Source: Phycisphaerae bacterium (GTDB taxonomy: Bacteria > Planctomycetota > Phycisphaerae > Sedimentisphaerales > Anaerohalosphaeraceae). From it: a DNA stretch of 53,190 nt. Position 1 is the first letter of the stretch. Each line of letters starts with the position of its first letter. This document shows positions 8,193 to 18,749 of this stretch, piece after piece. The stretch is taken from NCBI GenBank assembly GCA_014859965.1, contig JACZKQ010000040.1:1-53190 (forward strand), in the 5' to 3' direction. The translations under genes were made by a program, and so were the position numbers. Below the pieces are notes generated by a model, which was given only the letters and a program-made list of their open reading frames with translations, did not search any database and was not told the DNA's origin.

Positions 8193-10004
8193 TTACTGTG
8201 GCGTTTCCGGAGCCCCATGCGAATGGGTCTGGACTCGGAGATTCAATTCATCCAGTTGGGCCTGATCAACGTCGCTGGGCGCCTCGGTCAGGAGGCACTG
8301 GCCCCGCTGGGTCTTCGGGAACGCGATGACGTCGCGAATATTGTCGGTGCCGGTCAGGAGCATAACCATCCGGTCGAGGCCGAAGGCGATGCCGCCGTGG
8401 GGCGGTGCGCCGTATTCGAGCGCCTTGAGGAAGAACCCGAATCGCTGCTGGGCCTGCTGTCGTGAAATGTTCAGCAGGTCGAAGACTTTGGCCTGCACCT
8501 CCGGGTTGTGAATACGGATCGAGCCGCCGCCGATTTCGGAACCGTTGACGACGAGGTCGTACGCCTGTGAGCGAATATGGGCGGGGTCCGTTTCGAGCTT
8601 CGGCAGGTCTTCGGCGACGGGCGCAGTGAACGGGTGGTGCAGCGAGTCATAACGCCGCTCGTCTTCGTTCCACTCGAACAGGGGGAAGTCGACAACCCAG
8701 ACGAACTCAAAACGGTTGTCTTCATACAATCCGAGGTCGGCGCCGAGTTTGACGCGCAGGGGCGCCAGCGACTTATTGGCGACGGTCTCCTTGTCGGCGA
8801 CCATAAGGATGAGCGAGTCGTCCGCGGCGCCGAAACGTTCGATGATTTGCGCCTGCTGGGTCTCCGTAAAAAACTTGGCGATGTTGCTCTTGAGTTCCAG
8901 GCGGTCGCCTGCGTCGTTCTTTGCGACTTTGAACCATGCGAGGCCTTTGGCCCCGTGGCCCGCGACGAAATCGGTGAGGGTCTTTTCGATGTCGCTTCGG
9001 CTGAAGCGGTTTGCCTGCGGTGCGCAAAAACCTTTAACGACGCCGCCCTTTTCTACGGTGGCGGCGAAAACCTTGAAGGAGCACTCTTTGGCGATATCGG
9101 TGAGGTCCTTGAGCTTCATGTCGAAGCGCAGGTCCGGCCGGTCGATACCGTAATCGTTCACGGCCTCCCGGTAAGTCATGCGGCGGATGGGCAGTTGCAC
9201 GTCGACGCCGAGGACCGCTTTCCAGGCGGCCGCGATCACGCCTTCGTTGACCGTGATGACATCGTCGGAATCCACAAAGCTCATTTCCACGTCGATCTGC
9301 GTGAACTCCGCCTGGCGGTCGGCGCGGGGATCCTCGTCGCGGAAACACCGCACGATCTGAAAATAGCGGTCCATGCCGGAGACCATGAGGATCTGCTTGA
9401 AAAGCTGCGGCGACTGCGGCAGCGCATAGAAGCAGCCGGATTGAAGGCGGCTGGGCACGAGAAAATCCCGGGCCCCTTCGGGCGTGCTCTTGCCTAACAT
9501 CGGCGTTTCGATTTCATAGAAGCCGTTGACGTCGAAATAGTCCCGCACGAGTTTGGCGATCCGGTGCCGGGTGCGCACGCGGTGCTGCATCTCGGGCCGG
9601 CGCAGGTCAATGTAGCGGCTGGACAGCCGAAGTTCCTCGTTCACGCTTTCGGCGTTGTCGATTTCAAAGGGGGGTGTCTTTGCCTGATTGAGTATTTCGA
9701 GGTGGTCCACGGCGATTTCGATCGCGCCGGTGGCCAACTTGGGATTCTCCATGCCCGGTGTACGTTTACGGACCTTGCCGGAGGCGGCGATGACCCACTC
9801 ACATCGCAGGTTGCGGGCGATCCCGTGGATATCCTGGCGGGTTTGCGGGTCGAAGACGAGCTGCACCATGCCTTCGCGGTCGCGCAGGTCGATGAATACC
9901 AGATTGCCGTGGTCGCGATAAGATCGCACCCAGCCGGTAACAACCACTTCCGTGTCGACGTGTTCAGGGCGTACAAGGCCGCAGTAATGCGTTCTCTTGA
10001 GCAT
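8193..10004 (-). CDS. aspS: Aspartyl-tRNA synthetase
   Basis: 603 aa, class II aminoacyl-tRNA synthetase of the bacterial type: OB-fold anticodon-binding domain (1-105, VVVTGWVRSYRDHGNLVFIDLRD), catalytic core with motif 2 (FRDEDPRADRQAEFTQIDVE), a GAD insertion domain, and motif 3 (GIAFGLDRMVML). It may be of the discriminating or non-discriminating type; this cannot be told here, and no gatCAB is visible. Start 10004 is preferred (GAAGGACAT-ATG; matches the family's MLxRTHYCG start); ATG 10019 is an in-frame alternative. Promoter identified at 10040-10068. Confidence 0.97.
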   Translation of the reverse strand: MLKRTHYCGLVRPEHVDTEVVVTGWVRSYRDHGNLVFIDLRDREGMVQLVFDPQTRQDIHGIARNLRCEWVIAASGKVRKRTPGMENPKLATGAIEIAVDHLEILNQAKTPPFEIDNAESVNEELRLSSRYIDLRRPEMQHRVRTRHRIAKLVRDYFDVNGFYEIETPMLGKSTPEGARDFLVPSRLQSGCFYALPQSPQLFKQILMVSGMDRYFQIVRCFRDEDPRADRQAEFTQIDVEMSFVDSDDVITVNEGVIAAAWKAVLGVDVQLPIRRMTYREAVNDYGIDRPDLRFDMKLKDLTDIAKECSFKVFAATVEKGGVVKGFCAPQANRFSRSDIEKTLTDFVAGHGAKGLAWFKVAKNDAGDRLELKSNIAKFFTETQQAQIIERFGAADDSLILMVADKETVANKSLAPLRVKLGADLGLYEDNRFEFVWVVDFPLFEWNEDERRYDSLHHPFTAPVAEDLPKLETDPAHIRSQAYDLVVNGSEIGGGSIRIHNPEVQAKVFDLLNISRQQAQQRFGFFLKALEYGAPPHGGIAFGLDRMVMLLTGTDNIRDVIAFPKTQRGQCLLTEAPSDVDQAQLDELNLRVQTHSHGAPETPQ

Positions 10005-10039
10005 ATGTCCTTCTTTCATAAACGATGATTAAACGCGGT

Positions 10040-10068
10040 ATGATAACGCAAAGCAGGGCGTTCGTCAA
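10040..10068 (-). promoter_or_regulatory. Sigma-70 promoter of aspS
   Basis: Minus strand TTGACG (10068-10063), 17-nt spacer, TATCAT (10045-10040), 36 bp from the aspS start. The palindromic element at 10087-10289 lies immediately upstream of it. Confidence 0.65.
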
Positions 10069-10086
10069 TGATCTGCAGCAAAAGAT

Positions 10087-10289
10087 CAGGGCAGGCGCAT
10101 TCTCCGGATGTCCGCATCCCAGACCCAGCCTGCGGCGACAATGGGGAGCAAAATCGGTTGGGCAGAGGCCAAAATCCGGAGCATCTGTTCGCCGGGGGGG
10201 GGGATTTTGGCCTCTGGGGCCCCGACCGGTTTTGCTCGGGCCTGGCGCGCTGCCTGCCCAGCGAGTTATGAGGAGAATGCGTTTGCCTG
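10087..10289. mobile_element. MITE-like palindromic element, copy A
   Basis: 203 bp with terminal inverted repeats: the left end CAGGGCAGGCGCATTCTCC and the reverse complement of the right end CAGGCAAACGCATTCTCC agree except for two bases and one gap. It is flanked by a 10-bp direct repeat AGCAAAAGAT (10077-10086 and 10290-10299), like a target-site duplication. Inside is a long hairpin (arms 10146-10177 and 10202-10237) whose loop ends in ten Gs. A second smaller hairpin lies at about 10108-10135. It has no coding capacity. A diverged second copy is at 51934-52126. The interval 10020-10363 otherwise contains only the aspS promoter. Confidence 0.75.
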
Positions 10290-10363
10290 AGCAAAAGATA
10301 AGCTTTGACCGTTTTGCCGGTTTTCCGGGCGCGCAAGACTCAGCGGCCGGTAAGCTTGCCTTT

Positions 10364-11218
10364 TCATTTCTGGAAGCGATAGCTCAGGAGCTTATAGACA
10401 AGCTTGGCCGCCAGGAAGTCCGGCCCTTTATTGTGCTCGTTGGGGCACAGTTCCACGACATCAAAGCCGACGACGTTGCGGTTTTGGACGACGGCCTTCA
10501 GCAAGGTCAGTGCCTTGTACCAGAAGAGCCCCCCCGGTTCAGGAGTGCCGGTGGACGGCATGATCGCCGGATCAAATACGTCCAGGTCGATTGTAATGTA
10601 GACGTTTTCACTGAGGCGGCCGATGGCGGAGGCAATCCAATCGGTGTTGTCCTGGATTTGCTCGGCAAAAAAAGTTGCATTCTCGTCTGTGACAGGCCTT
10701 TCCGAGGCATCCATGCTGCGGATACCCACTTGGACGATCGGCCCGAGTTGGCGGGCCCGGGCCATGACGCAGGCGTGATTGTATTGGGAACCCTCGTATT
10801 CGGGTCGCAAGTCGCTGTGTGCGTCCAGTTGCAGAAACGTGAGATTCCGGTGGCGTTCGGCGACCGCCTGAATGGCGCCGATGCTGACAGAATGCTCGCC
10901 GCCGATGACGACGGGAAATTTGCCCTTGTCAAGCCAGCCTCCAACGCGGGCTTTCACGGCCGCCGCCATTGCCTCGGGCGAGCGGTTTTCGGCCACGGGT
11001 TGGTCCGTGTGAATGCCGCGGCGACAGACTTCGCTGTCGGTCTCGATATCGTAGAGTTCCAGGCTCCACGAGGCCTCGATGAGTGCCTCAGGGCCCTTAT
11101 CGGCGCCTTTGATCCATGTGCTCGTGCCGTCATAAGGCACGGGTACGATGACGATCTCGGCGGCTTCAGCGTCGTGCGGCCCGTCGTGCAGGTTGCAATA
11201 ACCCCTTGCCTGTTCCAT
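10364..11218 (-). CDS. speB: Agmatinase
   Basis: 284 aa, arginase/agmatinase (ureohydrolase) family, cytoplasmic, hydrolysing agmatine to putrescine and urea with a binuclear Mn centre. Metal ligands are visible: GGEHS (H109), DAHSD (D132, H134, D136) and DLDVFD near 212. It lies 16 bp after pdaD, with AGGAG before the ATG, so the two form an operon making putrescine from arginine. Ureohydrolases can be mis-specified, but the upstream arginine decarboxylase argues for agmatine as substrate. Confidence 0.93.
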   Translation of the reverse strand: MEQARGYCNLHDGPHDAEAAEIVIVPVPYDGTSTWIKGADKGPEALIEASWSLELYDIETDSEVCRRGIHTDQPVAENRSPEAMAAAVKARVGGWLDKGKFPVVIGGEHSVSIGAIQAVAERHRNLTFLQLDAHSDLRPEYEGSQYNHACVMARARQLGPIVQVGIRSMDASERPVTDENATFFAEQIQDNTDWIASAIGRLSENVYITIDLDVFDPAIMPSTGTPEPGGLFWYKALTLLKAVVQNRNVVGFDVVELCPNEHNKGPDFLAAKLVYKLLSYRFQK

Positions 11219-11234
11219 TGCCCATCGTCTCCTG

Positions 11235-11789
11235 CTACTGAATGTCGAAAAGGAACATGGCTATGGCGACGGTCGTGGTCCAAAGATCCATCTGGCCTTT
11301 TGCGGTTTGCGTCATGTTGGTCGTTTTGATGAACAAGCCGCTGGACTTATAGGCCTGTTCTTTCTCGGACCATGCTTTGTCAGGGTCGACTTCCATGCCG
11401 AAGGTCGTTCCCAACATCTCGGCGGCAAGGTCTTCGGCCATATCGCCGGCCTGCTGGCTGTTCATGCCGTGTCCGTGGACCTCACTGAGATAGCCCCAGC
11501 TTGTCCGGTCTTTCGGAATGGCCACGCCGATAGACGACGCAACGAGTCGGCCGTGTTCATTGGTATCGGAGCGGGCCATTACGCAAAAACCGATCTGGCC
11601 CGGCAGGAGCTGCTGCATGCCTGCTTCCCGGCTGATGACCTTGCACTTAGGCGGCAGGATGGAAGAGACCTGCACGAGATTGATCTGTGCGACGCCCGCA
11701 TGGCGCAACGCTTCTTCGAACGATTTCAGCCGATACTTGTGGCGGCCGACTCCCTTGGTCAGAAACACACTCGATGGAACGAAGTTCAA
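11235..11789 (-). CDS. pdaD: Pyruvoyl-dependent arginine decarboxylase
   Basis: 184 aa. The proenzyme cleaves itself between the two serines of the VSSILPP motif (S42-S43) to give a pyruvoyl cofactor; it decarboxylates arginine to agmatine. Family features include FLTKGVGRHK at the N-terminus, the VSSILPP cleavage site, and an EVHGHG segment. The start is most likely TTG at 11789, because GGGAGGTGAGCAGG places a good ribosome site 6 nt before it and MNFVPS fits the family; the GTG at 11798 overlaps the ribosome site. It is the first gene of pdaD-speB. Confidence 0.92.
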   Translation of the reverse strand: MNFVPSSVFLTKGVGRHKYRLKSFEEALRHAGVAQINLVQVSSILPPKCKVISREAGMQQLLPGQIGFCVMARSDTNEHGRLVASSIGVAIPKDRTSWGYLSEVHGHGMNSQQAGDMAEDLAAEMLGTTFGMEVDPDKAWSEKEQAYKSSGLFIKTTNMTQTAKGQMDLWTTTVAIAMFLFDIQ

Positions 11790-11922
11790 CCTGCTCACCT
11801 CCCTAAATCTGTAAATAACTGCCTTTCAATATACCCGTTGCGGCCCGCGTTATTCCAGCGGGTGGCACGGACTCTACGCAGGCCGTCGCGACCTGTGCGG
11901 TATGCCTGGATAAAAAACCTGC

Positions 11923-12264
11923 TTATGCCTGAGACTGGGAGACGAGCCGATCCAATTCGGAGGCAATCTCCTTCTTGGCCGTCAGACCGGTCCACTTCTT
12001 GGCGATTTGTCCTTCGCTGAATAAAATAAGGGTCGGAATGGCGTTAATGCCGTATTCGACAGCGGCTTCACGGTGGTCATCGGTGTTGATCTTGCAGACC
12101 TTGGCCTTGTCGCCGTATTCACTGGCGATCTCGGCGATGACCGGCGCGATCATTTTGCACGGGCCGCACCACGGCGCCCAGAAGTCCACCAACACGGGCA
12201 CTTTCGTATTATTAATCGTTGCGTCGAAATCCGCGTCCGTCAGTTCGATTACATTGCCGGCCAT
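11923..12264 (-). CDS. trxA: Thioredoxin
   Basis: 113 aa. Cytoplasmic dithiol oxidoreductase with the canonical active site WCGPC (C33, C36), the FWAPWCGPCKMIAPV helix and the cis-proline AIPTLILF loop. Length is normal. It is transcribed alone from a strong promoter at 12325-12353. Confidence 0.96.
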   Translation of the reverse strand: MAGNVIELTDADFDATINNTKVPVLVDFWAPWCGPCKMIAPVIAEIASEYGDKAKVCKINTDDHREAAVEYGINAIPTLILFSEGQIAKKWTGLTAKKEIASELDRLVSQSQA

Positions 12265-12324
12265 GACCTCGCCCTTTCATTAAGATTCCTTTGGAACCAC
12301 CACTATTAATCGGCGGTGATGGCG

Positions 12325-12353
12325 ATTCTAATGGCGGATAACTTGGATGTCAA
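12325..12353 (-). promoter_or_regulatory. Sigma-70 promoter of trxA
   Basis: Minus strand TTGACA (12353-12348), 17-nt spacer, TAGAAT (12330-12325), about 60 bp before the trxA start. One mismatch to consensus. Confidence 0.7.
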
Positions 12354-12400
12354 ACACAAATTGCTACGAATCCGGAGGGGAACGGGCTATGAATTTACGG

Positions 12401-13591
12401 CTATTCCGGCAATGAGGCACACTGCGCGGGGTCGTCGCCTGCCGGCGGGTCAATGCCTGCGGCCGAGGCAGATGAGGCGGCTCGGCGGTCACCATGCACA
12501 GGGGCCGCAGAAGGTATTTCCCGAATGGGGATTGCGGCGGAGGGAGGCGAGGGCGACCTGCCGCCCGCAGTGTTCTCGTCACTCTCGGGGGTGTCCTCAA
12601 TCTCGTCAGGATGCGGCGCCGCATCGGCTGCGTGTTCCGCATCCGGCAATTCCCGCATGCAGGCAGGCAGTTCAAAATCCATTAACTCATCCAGTTCATC
12701 GCTGTATGCGTCCCCGCCGTCATCATCCTCATCCTCATCCTCCTCGTCGCCTTCACGGCGTTCGGATGCATCCTGATATTCGGCTTCAGCGGGCTCCTCG
12801 TCCGCTATCCCGTCTTCGGCGGCCGCGTAAATAGCCCTCTGGACGGCTTCTTCGGCGGGTTCATCCGTGAGCGGGCGAAGATAAATCGGTCCGCACTGCT
12901 GAGGCTGCTCTGCCCAGATGAGTTGGTTGCGAATAAGTTCGAGCATGGCCAGAAAGAGTCCGACCATCACAAGCCTGCTGCCGCGGTCAGCAAACACCTG
13001 CTGGAGCATCATGGGCCCCTCTTCCTGGAGGCGGTGCAGTATTTCGATCTGGTAGAGATCGATCGGCGTGTCGTCCTTGATATGGTCATAACTGTGGAGC
13101 CGGCCGGTGGCCTTCATGATCTCATCGAAGGCTTCCAGAAGCGTCCAGATACTGACCTGATCAATATCGAGTTCCGGCTCGGCATCCGATTTGAGGCCGG
13201 CGATAATCGAATCAGGGCGGGTAAAACGCTGAGAGCGGCATTCAGCCGAACTTTCGAGCAGATTGGCGGCATCTTTGAACTTTTTGTACTCCAGAAGCTG
13301 CCGAACGAGTTCCATCCTTGGGTCGGTGGGGTCTTCGGGCCCTTCGGCTTCGGTTTCGGCGCGGGGCAGCAGCATCATGGACTTGATTTCCATCAGCGTC
13401 GCCGCCATGACAAGGAAATCGCCCGCGACATCTATGTCGAGCATCGTGAGAACCTCCACGTGCTGCACATACGCCTCGGTAATGCGGGCGATGGGTATGT
13501 CATAAATATCGACTTCATCCCGCCGGACCAGGTATAATAACAGATCCAGCGGGCCGGCGAAAATGTCAAGATTGACGCGGTATTCGCTCAT
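12401..13591 (-). CDS. scpA: Segregation and condensation protein A with long acidic tail
   Basis: 396 aa. The N-terminal 265 residues are a full ScpA kleisin: FAGPLDLLLYLVRRDEVDIYDIPI at the start, the ATLMEIKSMMLLPR helix, and the winged-helix end LAMLELIRNQLIWAEQ. ScpA bridges Smc heads in chromosome condensation. About 130 further residues are very acidic and low in complexity (GDEEDEDEDDDGGD) and then proline/alanine-rich, well beyond the usual 230-280 aa. Its ATG overlaps the stop of the DUF2007 gene by 4 bp, so the two are translationally coupled in trpS-DUF2007-scpA. Confidence 0.93.
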   Translation of the reverse strand: MSEYRVNLDIFAGPLDLLLYLVRRDEVDIYDIPIARITEAYVQHVEVLTMLDIDVAGDFLVMAATLMEIKSMMLLPRAETEAEGPEDPTDPRMELVRQLLEYKKFKDAANLLESSAECRSQRFTRPDSIIAGLKSDAEPELDIDQVSIWTLLEAFDEIMKATGRLHSYDHIKDDTPIDLYQIEILHRLQEEGPMMLQQVFADRGSRLVMVGLFLAMLELIRNQLIWAEQPQQCGPIYLRPLTDEPAEEAVQRAIYAAAEDGIADEEPAEAEYQDASERREGDEEDEDEDDDGGDAYSDELDELMDFELPACMRELPDAEHAADAAPHPDEIEDTPESDENTAGGRSPSPPSAAIPIREIPSAAPVHGDRRAASSASAAGIDPPAGDDPAQCASLPE

Positions 13592-13887
13592 TGTAACTGA
13601 TCGTTTCCGTCTCCATCGAAGTCTTCATCCACGTCTTCATCCATGTCCTCGTCCGAATCATATCTCAATTCCTCGTCGGGCGGATTGGCGAGAAGCGATC
13701 TGGCCCGGTCGGCGTCTCGTTCGAAGACCAGCAAGTGGACTTTAATGGCTTCAATGGTGTACATATTCGCCACAAGACTGTCGCCGACGACGATGGCCGC
13801 GATGCCGTCGTTTTCCAGACGCATCTTAGCAAGTTCGGCGTCAAAAGCGGTGTCAAATTGTGCTACGGTAATCAGTTTGTCTTCCAT
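13588..13887 (-). CDS. DUF2007-like small protein
   Basis: 99 aa. The core (1-70: LITVAQFDTAFDAELAKMRL, GIAAIVVGDSLVANMY, VHLLVFERDADRARSLL) matches the DUF2007 'putative signal transducing protein' family, a small GlnB-like fold of unknown function. The last 25 residues are nearly all Asp/Glu, similar in character to the tail of the coupled ScpA. It sits 2 bp after trpS and overlaps scpA by 4 bp. Confidence 0.82.
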   Translation of the reverse strand: MEDKLITVAQFDTAFDAELAKMRLENDGIAAIVVGDSLVANMYTIEAIKVHLLVFERDADRARSLLANPPDEELRYDSDEDMDEDVDEDFDGDGNDQLQ

Positions 13888-13889
13888 GA

Positions 13890-14858
13890 TCAGTCTCCCA
13901 GACCAGCGGCCCGACGGGCCCTTTCGAGCGTTACGCGAGCCACGGCGCGTGCCCTTCGGGCGCCGTCGGCCAGCACATTATGCACAAAATCCAGATCCTG
14001 CTCAAGCTCGGCCCGCTTCTGGCGATAAGGTCGGAAGTACGCCATAAGCAGTTCGGCAACGCGCTTCTTGACGGCGCCATAGCCGGTGCCGCCCTGACGA
14101 TACTTCTGTTCCCATTCGCCGAGTTCCTCGGGCGAGGCAACGAGCTTTAGCATCGCGAACACGTTGCACACGGCCGGGTCCTTGGGGGCCTCGACCGGGG
14201 TTGAGTCGGTGACGACCCGCATCACCTTTTTCTTTACGCTGGTTTCCGGCTCAAAGATCTCAATCGTATTATCGTAGCTCTTGCTCATTTTGCGCCCGTC
14301 AATACCGGGCACTACGGCCACGGACTCGAGTATGTGCTCCTCGGGCACGACAAAGATTTCGCCATAGGCGTTATTGCACCGTATTGCGATGTCGCGCGTC
14401 ACTTCAATGTGCTGCTTTTGATCGGCGCCGACCGGCACGAGATTGCTGTCGAAAATGAGGATATCCGCCGCCTGAAGGACCGGATAGGCGAACAGGCCGT
14501 GGTTCGGCGACAGACCCTGCGAGACCTTGTCTTTATAGCTGGTGCAGCGCTGAAGCAGGCCCATGGGCGTCAAACACGACAGAATCCATGCTAATTCGGT
14601 GACTTCCGGTACGTCCGACTGGCGCCAGAAGACCGTCTTCTGCGTGTCCAGGCCCAGCGCAATGTAGTCCATGGCGACATCAAGGCAGTGCCGGCGCAGC
14701 AACGCCGGCTCGGGGTTGCTTGTCAGCGCATGGTAGTCCGCGATGAAGTAAAAGCCTTCATTGTCGGCCTGCAGCTGCAAGTGCTGCCGCATCGCCCCAA
14801 AATAGTTGCCTATATGCAACTTTCCTGATGGCTGTATACCGGAAAGAATTCTCAACAT
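13890..14858 (-). CDS. trpS: Tryptophanyl-tRNA synthetase
   Basis: 322 aa, class I synthetase charging tRNA-Trp. HIGN at 15-18 and KMSKS at 190-194 are the ATP-binding signatures; SGIQPSG at the N-terminus is typical. The start at 14858 follows AGGAGACG; an ATG at 14873 is in frame but has a weaker site. First gene of the trpS-DUF2007-scpA operon. Confidence 0.96.
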   Translation of the reverse strand: MLRILSGIQPSGKLHIGNYFGAMRQHLQLQADNEGFYFIADYHALTSNPEPALLRRHCLDVAMDYIALGLDTQKTVFWRQSDVPEVTELAWILSCLTPMGLLQRCTSYKDKVSQGLSPNHGLFAYPVLQAADILIFDSNLVPVGADQKQHIEVTRDIAIRCNNAYGEIFVVPEEHILESVAVVPGIDGRKMSKSYDNTIEIFEPETSVKKKVMRVVTDSTPVEAPKDPAVCNVFAMLKLVASPEELGEWEQKYRQGGTGYGAVKKRVAELLMAYFRPYRQKRAELEQDLDFVHNVLADGARRARAVARVTLERARRAAGLGD

Positions 14859-15223
14859 CGTCTCCTGTAACATGACTCATTCGGATATTCAATCGGGCAG
14901 AGATTAACCGTTTTATCGATGCGAGTCAAGAATGTGCTGAAAGACGGCTCAAAAGTGCATGGCTCCGCTTTGCCGCGGCCATAGTCGCGCTGTGAATTAC
15001 CCAGTGTGTCATTCAGTGGGCGATAGGCTCTGGGCTGGTTCTACCGGCCGTTATGTTCGTTTGTGTTCTCTTGTAGCGCCAAACATCCAGCAAACCGTGC
15101 ACAGGTAGGTTTTTCTGTTGAAAAGCGGCCAAATGTTCCCTAAGTTACGTTCTTTGCTCTTGTTTCGGGCACAAAGAGCATCAGTATTTATCAACTTTTG
15201 TGGAAAGGCAGTGGTGTACAACA
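14859..15223. other. Divergent intergenic region trpS/acs
   Basis: 365 bp with no gene. It must hold the trpS and acs promoters, but I could not pick well-spaced hexamers. A 7-bp inverted repeat TGCTCTT...AAGAGCA (15155-15161 and 15174-15180) lies 44 bp before the acs start and could be an operator or a leader hairpin; evidence is weak. Confidence 0.5.
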
Positions 15224-17203
<1,980 letters not shown>

Positions 17204-17287
17204 TCCTGCGGCATTCGTCTACAATGGGCCGGGTGCATGTTTGCGCATGCACCCGGCACTTCTATTTTCCACCTGAAAGGGGCTATC

Positions 17288-18553
17288 ATGAGTGAAATCA
17301 GCAGCACGCCCGGTGCGCGAGAGGTCAATCACGGCTGGCGCGTCACATTTGCCGGCATGGGCATTAATCTTGCGTTAGGCATCCTTTACACATGGAGCGT
17401 GATCAGCAAGGGGATCCCCGCGGAATGGGGTTGGACCGAGTCGGATAAATCGTGGCCGTACTCGGTTGCGTGTCTTGTTTTCTGCCTCATTATGGTTCCG
17501 GCCGGTCGCATGCAGGATAAGATCGGTCCGCGAATTGTCGCCAGTATCGGCGGCATTCTTGTTGGAGCCGGATTTCTGCTGGCCAGTTTCACCACGTCAC
17601 TGATCGGTTTCATTCTTGGATTCGGCGTACTGGCCGGTGCGGGCATTGGTTTTGGGTATGCCTCGGCAACCCCTCCGGCGGTCAAGTGGTTCGACAAAGC
17701 CAAGACGGGTTTGATCGCCGGCATCGTTGTATCGGGTTTCGGCCTTGCCTCCGTCTATGCCGCACCGCTGGCCAAGTGGCTCATGACACACTATTCCTTC
17801 CAGGCCATGCTTATCACGCTGGGTGTGGCATTTCTCGTCGTGGTGGTAGGTCTTGCCCAAATGCTCAAGCCGCCGCCTCGTGGATATATCCCTGCGGGAA
17901 CTGTCACCGCTGCCGCACCGGTCGCCGGGACGATGGTCAGGAAAGAGGACTTCCTGCCAAAAGAAATGCTGATGACGCCTCAGTTCTATATGCTCTGGTT
18001 TATGTATGCCTGCGGGGCAGGGGCGGGGCTGATGATCATCGCCAAGCTTGCTGCCATCGCCGACGTGCAGACCGGGATTCATCTCGGCTTTATCCTTGTG
18101 GCGGTGCTCGCCATCGGCAATGGGGGCGGGCGAATCGTCGCCGGGATGCTAAGCGACAAGATCGGTCGCAAGGCGACAATGTTTGGTGTTTTCGTTCTTC
18201 AGGCCGTTCTCATTATGCTCCTGTCGACGGCGACGGCGGATAATGTTCTGGGTAAAATGTGGGTGATGGTCGTGGTGTCGATGTTGATCGGCGCCAATTA
18301 CGGTGCCAATCTTTCGCTGTTTCCCTCTATCACCAAAGATTATTACGGTCCCAAGAACTTCGGCGTAAACTACGGCCTGGTGTTCACGGCTTGGGGGTTG
18401 GGCGGCTTCATGCTGTCGAAACTAGCCGGCGCCATGTACGACAAGCATCAGACGTTTGCAATCGCCTATTATGGGGCATCGCTGCTGTTGGTGCTCGCCG
18501 CGGTCATGGTTTTCTTTGTCAAGTCGCCGCGCCATGAAACCGCCGCGGGTTAG
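17288..18553 (+). CDS. MFS transporter, oxalate/formate antiporter (OFA) family
   Basis: 421 aa with 12 predicted transmembrane helices. The OFA signature appears at the start (NHGWRVTFAGMGINLALGILYTW is split by TM1), with GFGYASATPPAVKWF after TM4 and SDKIGRKATM in the central loop. Start 17288 has GAAAGGGGCTATC upstream. Placed between acs and a terminator, it most likely imports a small carboxylate such as acetate; oxalate/formate exchange is the alternative but no oxalate genes are near. Confidence 0.88.
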   Translation: MSEISSTPGAREVNHGWRVTFAGMGINLALGILYTWSVISKGIPAEWGWTESDKSWPYSVACLVFCLIMVPAGRMQDKIGPRIVASIGGILVGAGFLLASFTTSLIGFILGFGVLAGAGIGFGYASATPPAVKWFDKAKTGLIAGIVVSGFGLASVYAAPLAKWLMTHYSFQAMLITLGVAFLVVVVGLAQMLKPPPRGYIPAGTVTAAAPVAGTMVRKEDFLPKEMLMTPQFYMLWFMYACGAGAGLMIIAKLAAIADVQTGIHLGFILVAVLAIGNGGGRIVAGMLSDKIGRKATMFGVFVLQAVLIMLLSTATADNVLGKMWVMVVVSMLIGANYGANLSLFPSITKDYYGPKNFGVNYGLVFTAWGLGGFMLSKLAGAMYDKHQTFAIAYYGASLLLVLAAVMVFFVKSPRHETAAG

Positions 18554-18610
18554 CTGTATTCGGCGCGCGGGCACTGAGCGCGTGCGCATCTGATGTGTTG
18601 CTCAAAATAG

Positions 18611-18653
18611 AGGCATCAATGGCTTGCTTGAACTGGCCGTTGATGCCTTTTTT
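18611..18653 (+). terminator. Rho-independent terminator of acs-MFS
   Basis: AGGCATCAA (18611-18619) pairs perfectly with TTGATGCCT (18640-18648), extended by TGGC/GCC(G) pairs, followed by a run of Ts to 18653. It lies 58 bp after the MFS stop. Confidence 0.85.
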
Positions 18654-18749
18654 GCAATCGTCCGCGGCAACAAAAGACTTGCAACGCCATTTGAATCGCT
18701 GATAATATCGTAACTGTGAACGAGAATTGTCTGCGAGAAAGGAGAGCGT

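Noticed and set aside
15155-15180. 7-bp inverted repeat before acs as an operator
   Set aside because: Too short and unsupported by a second copy; recorded only within the intergenic entry.
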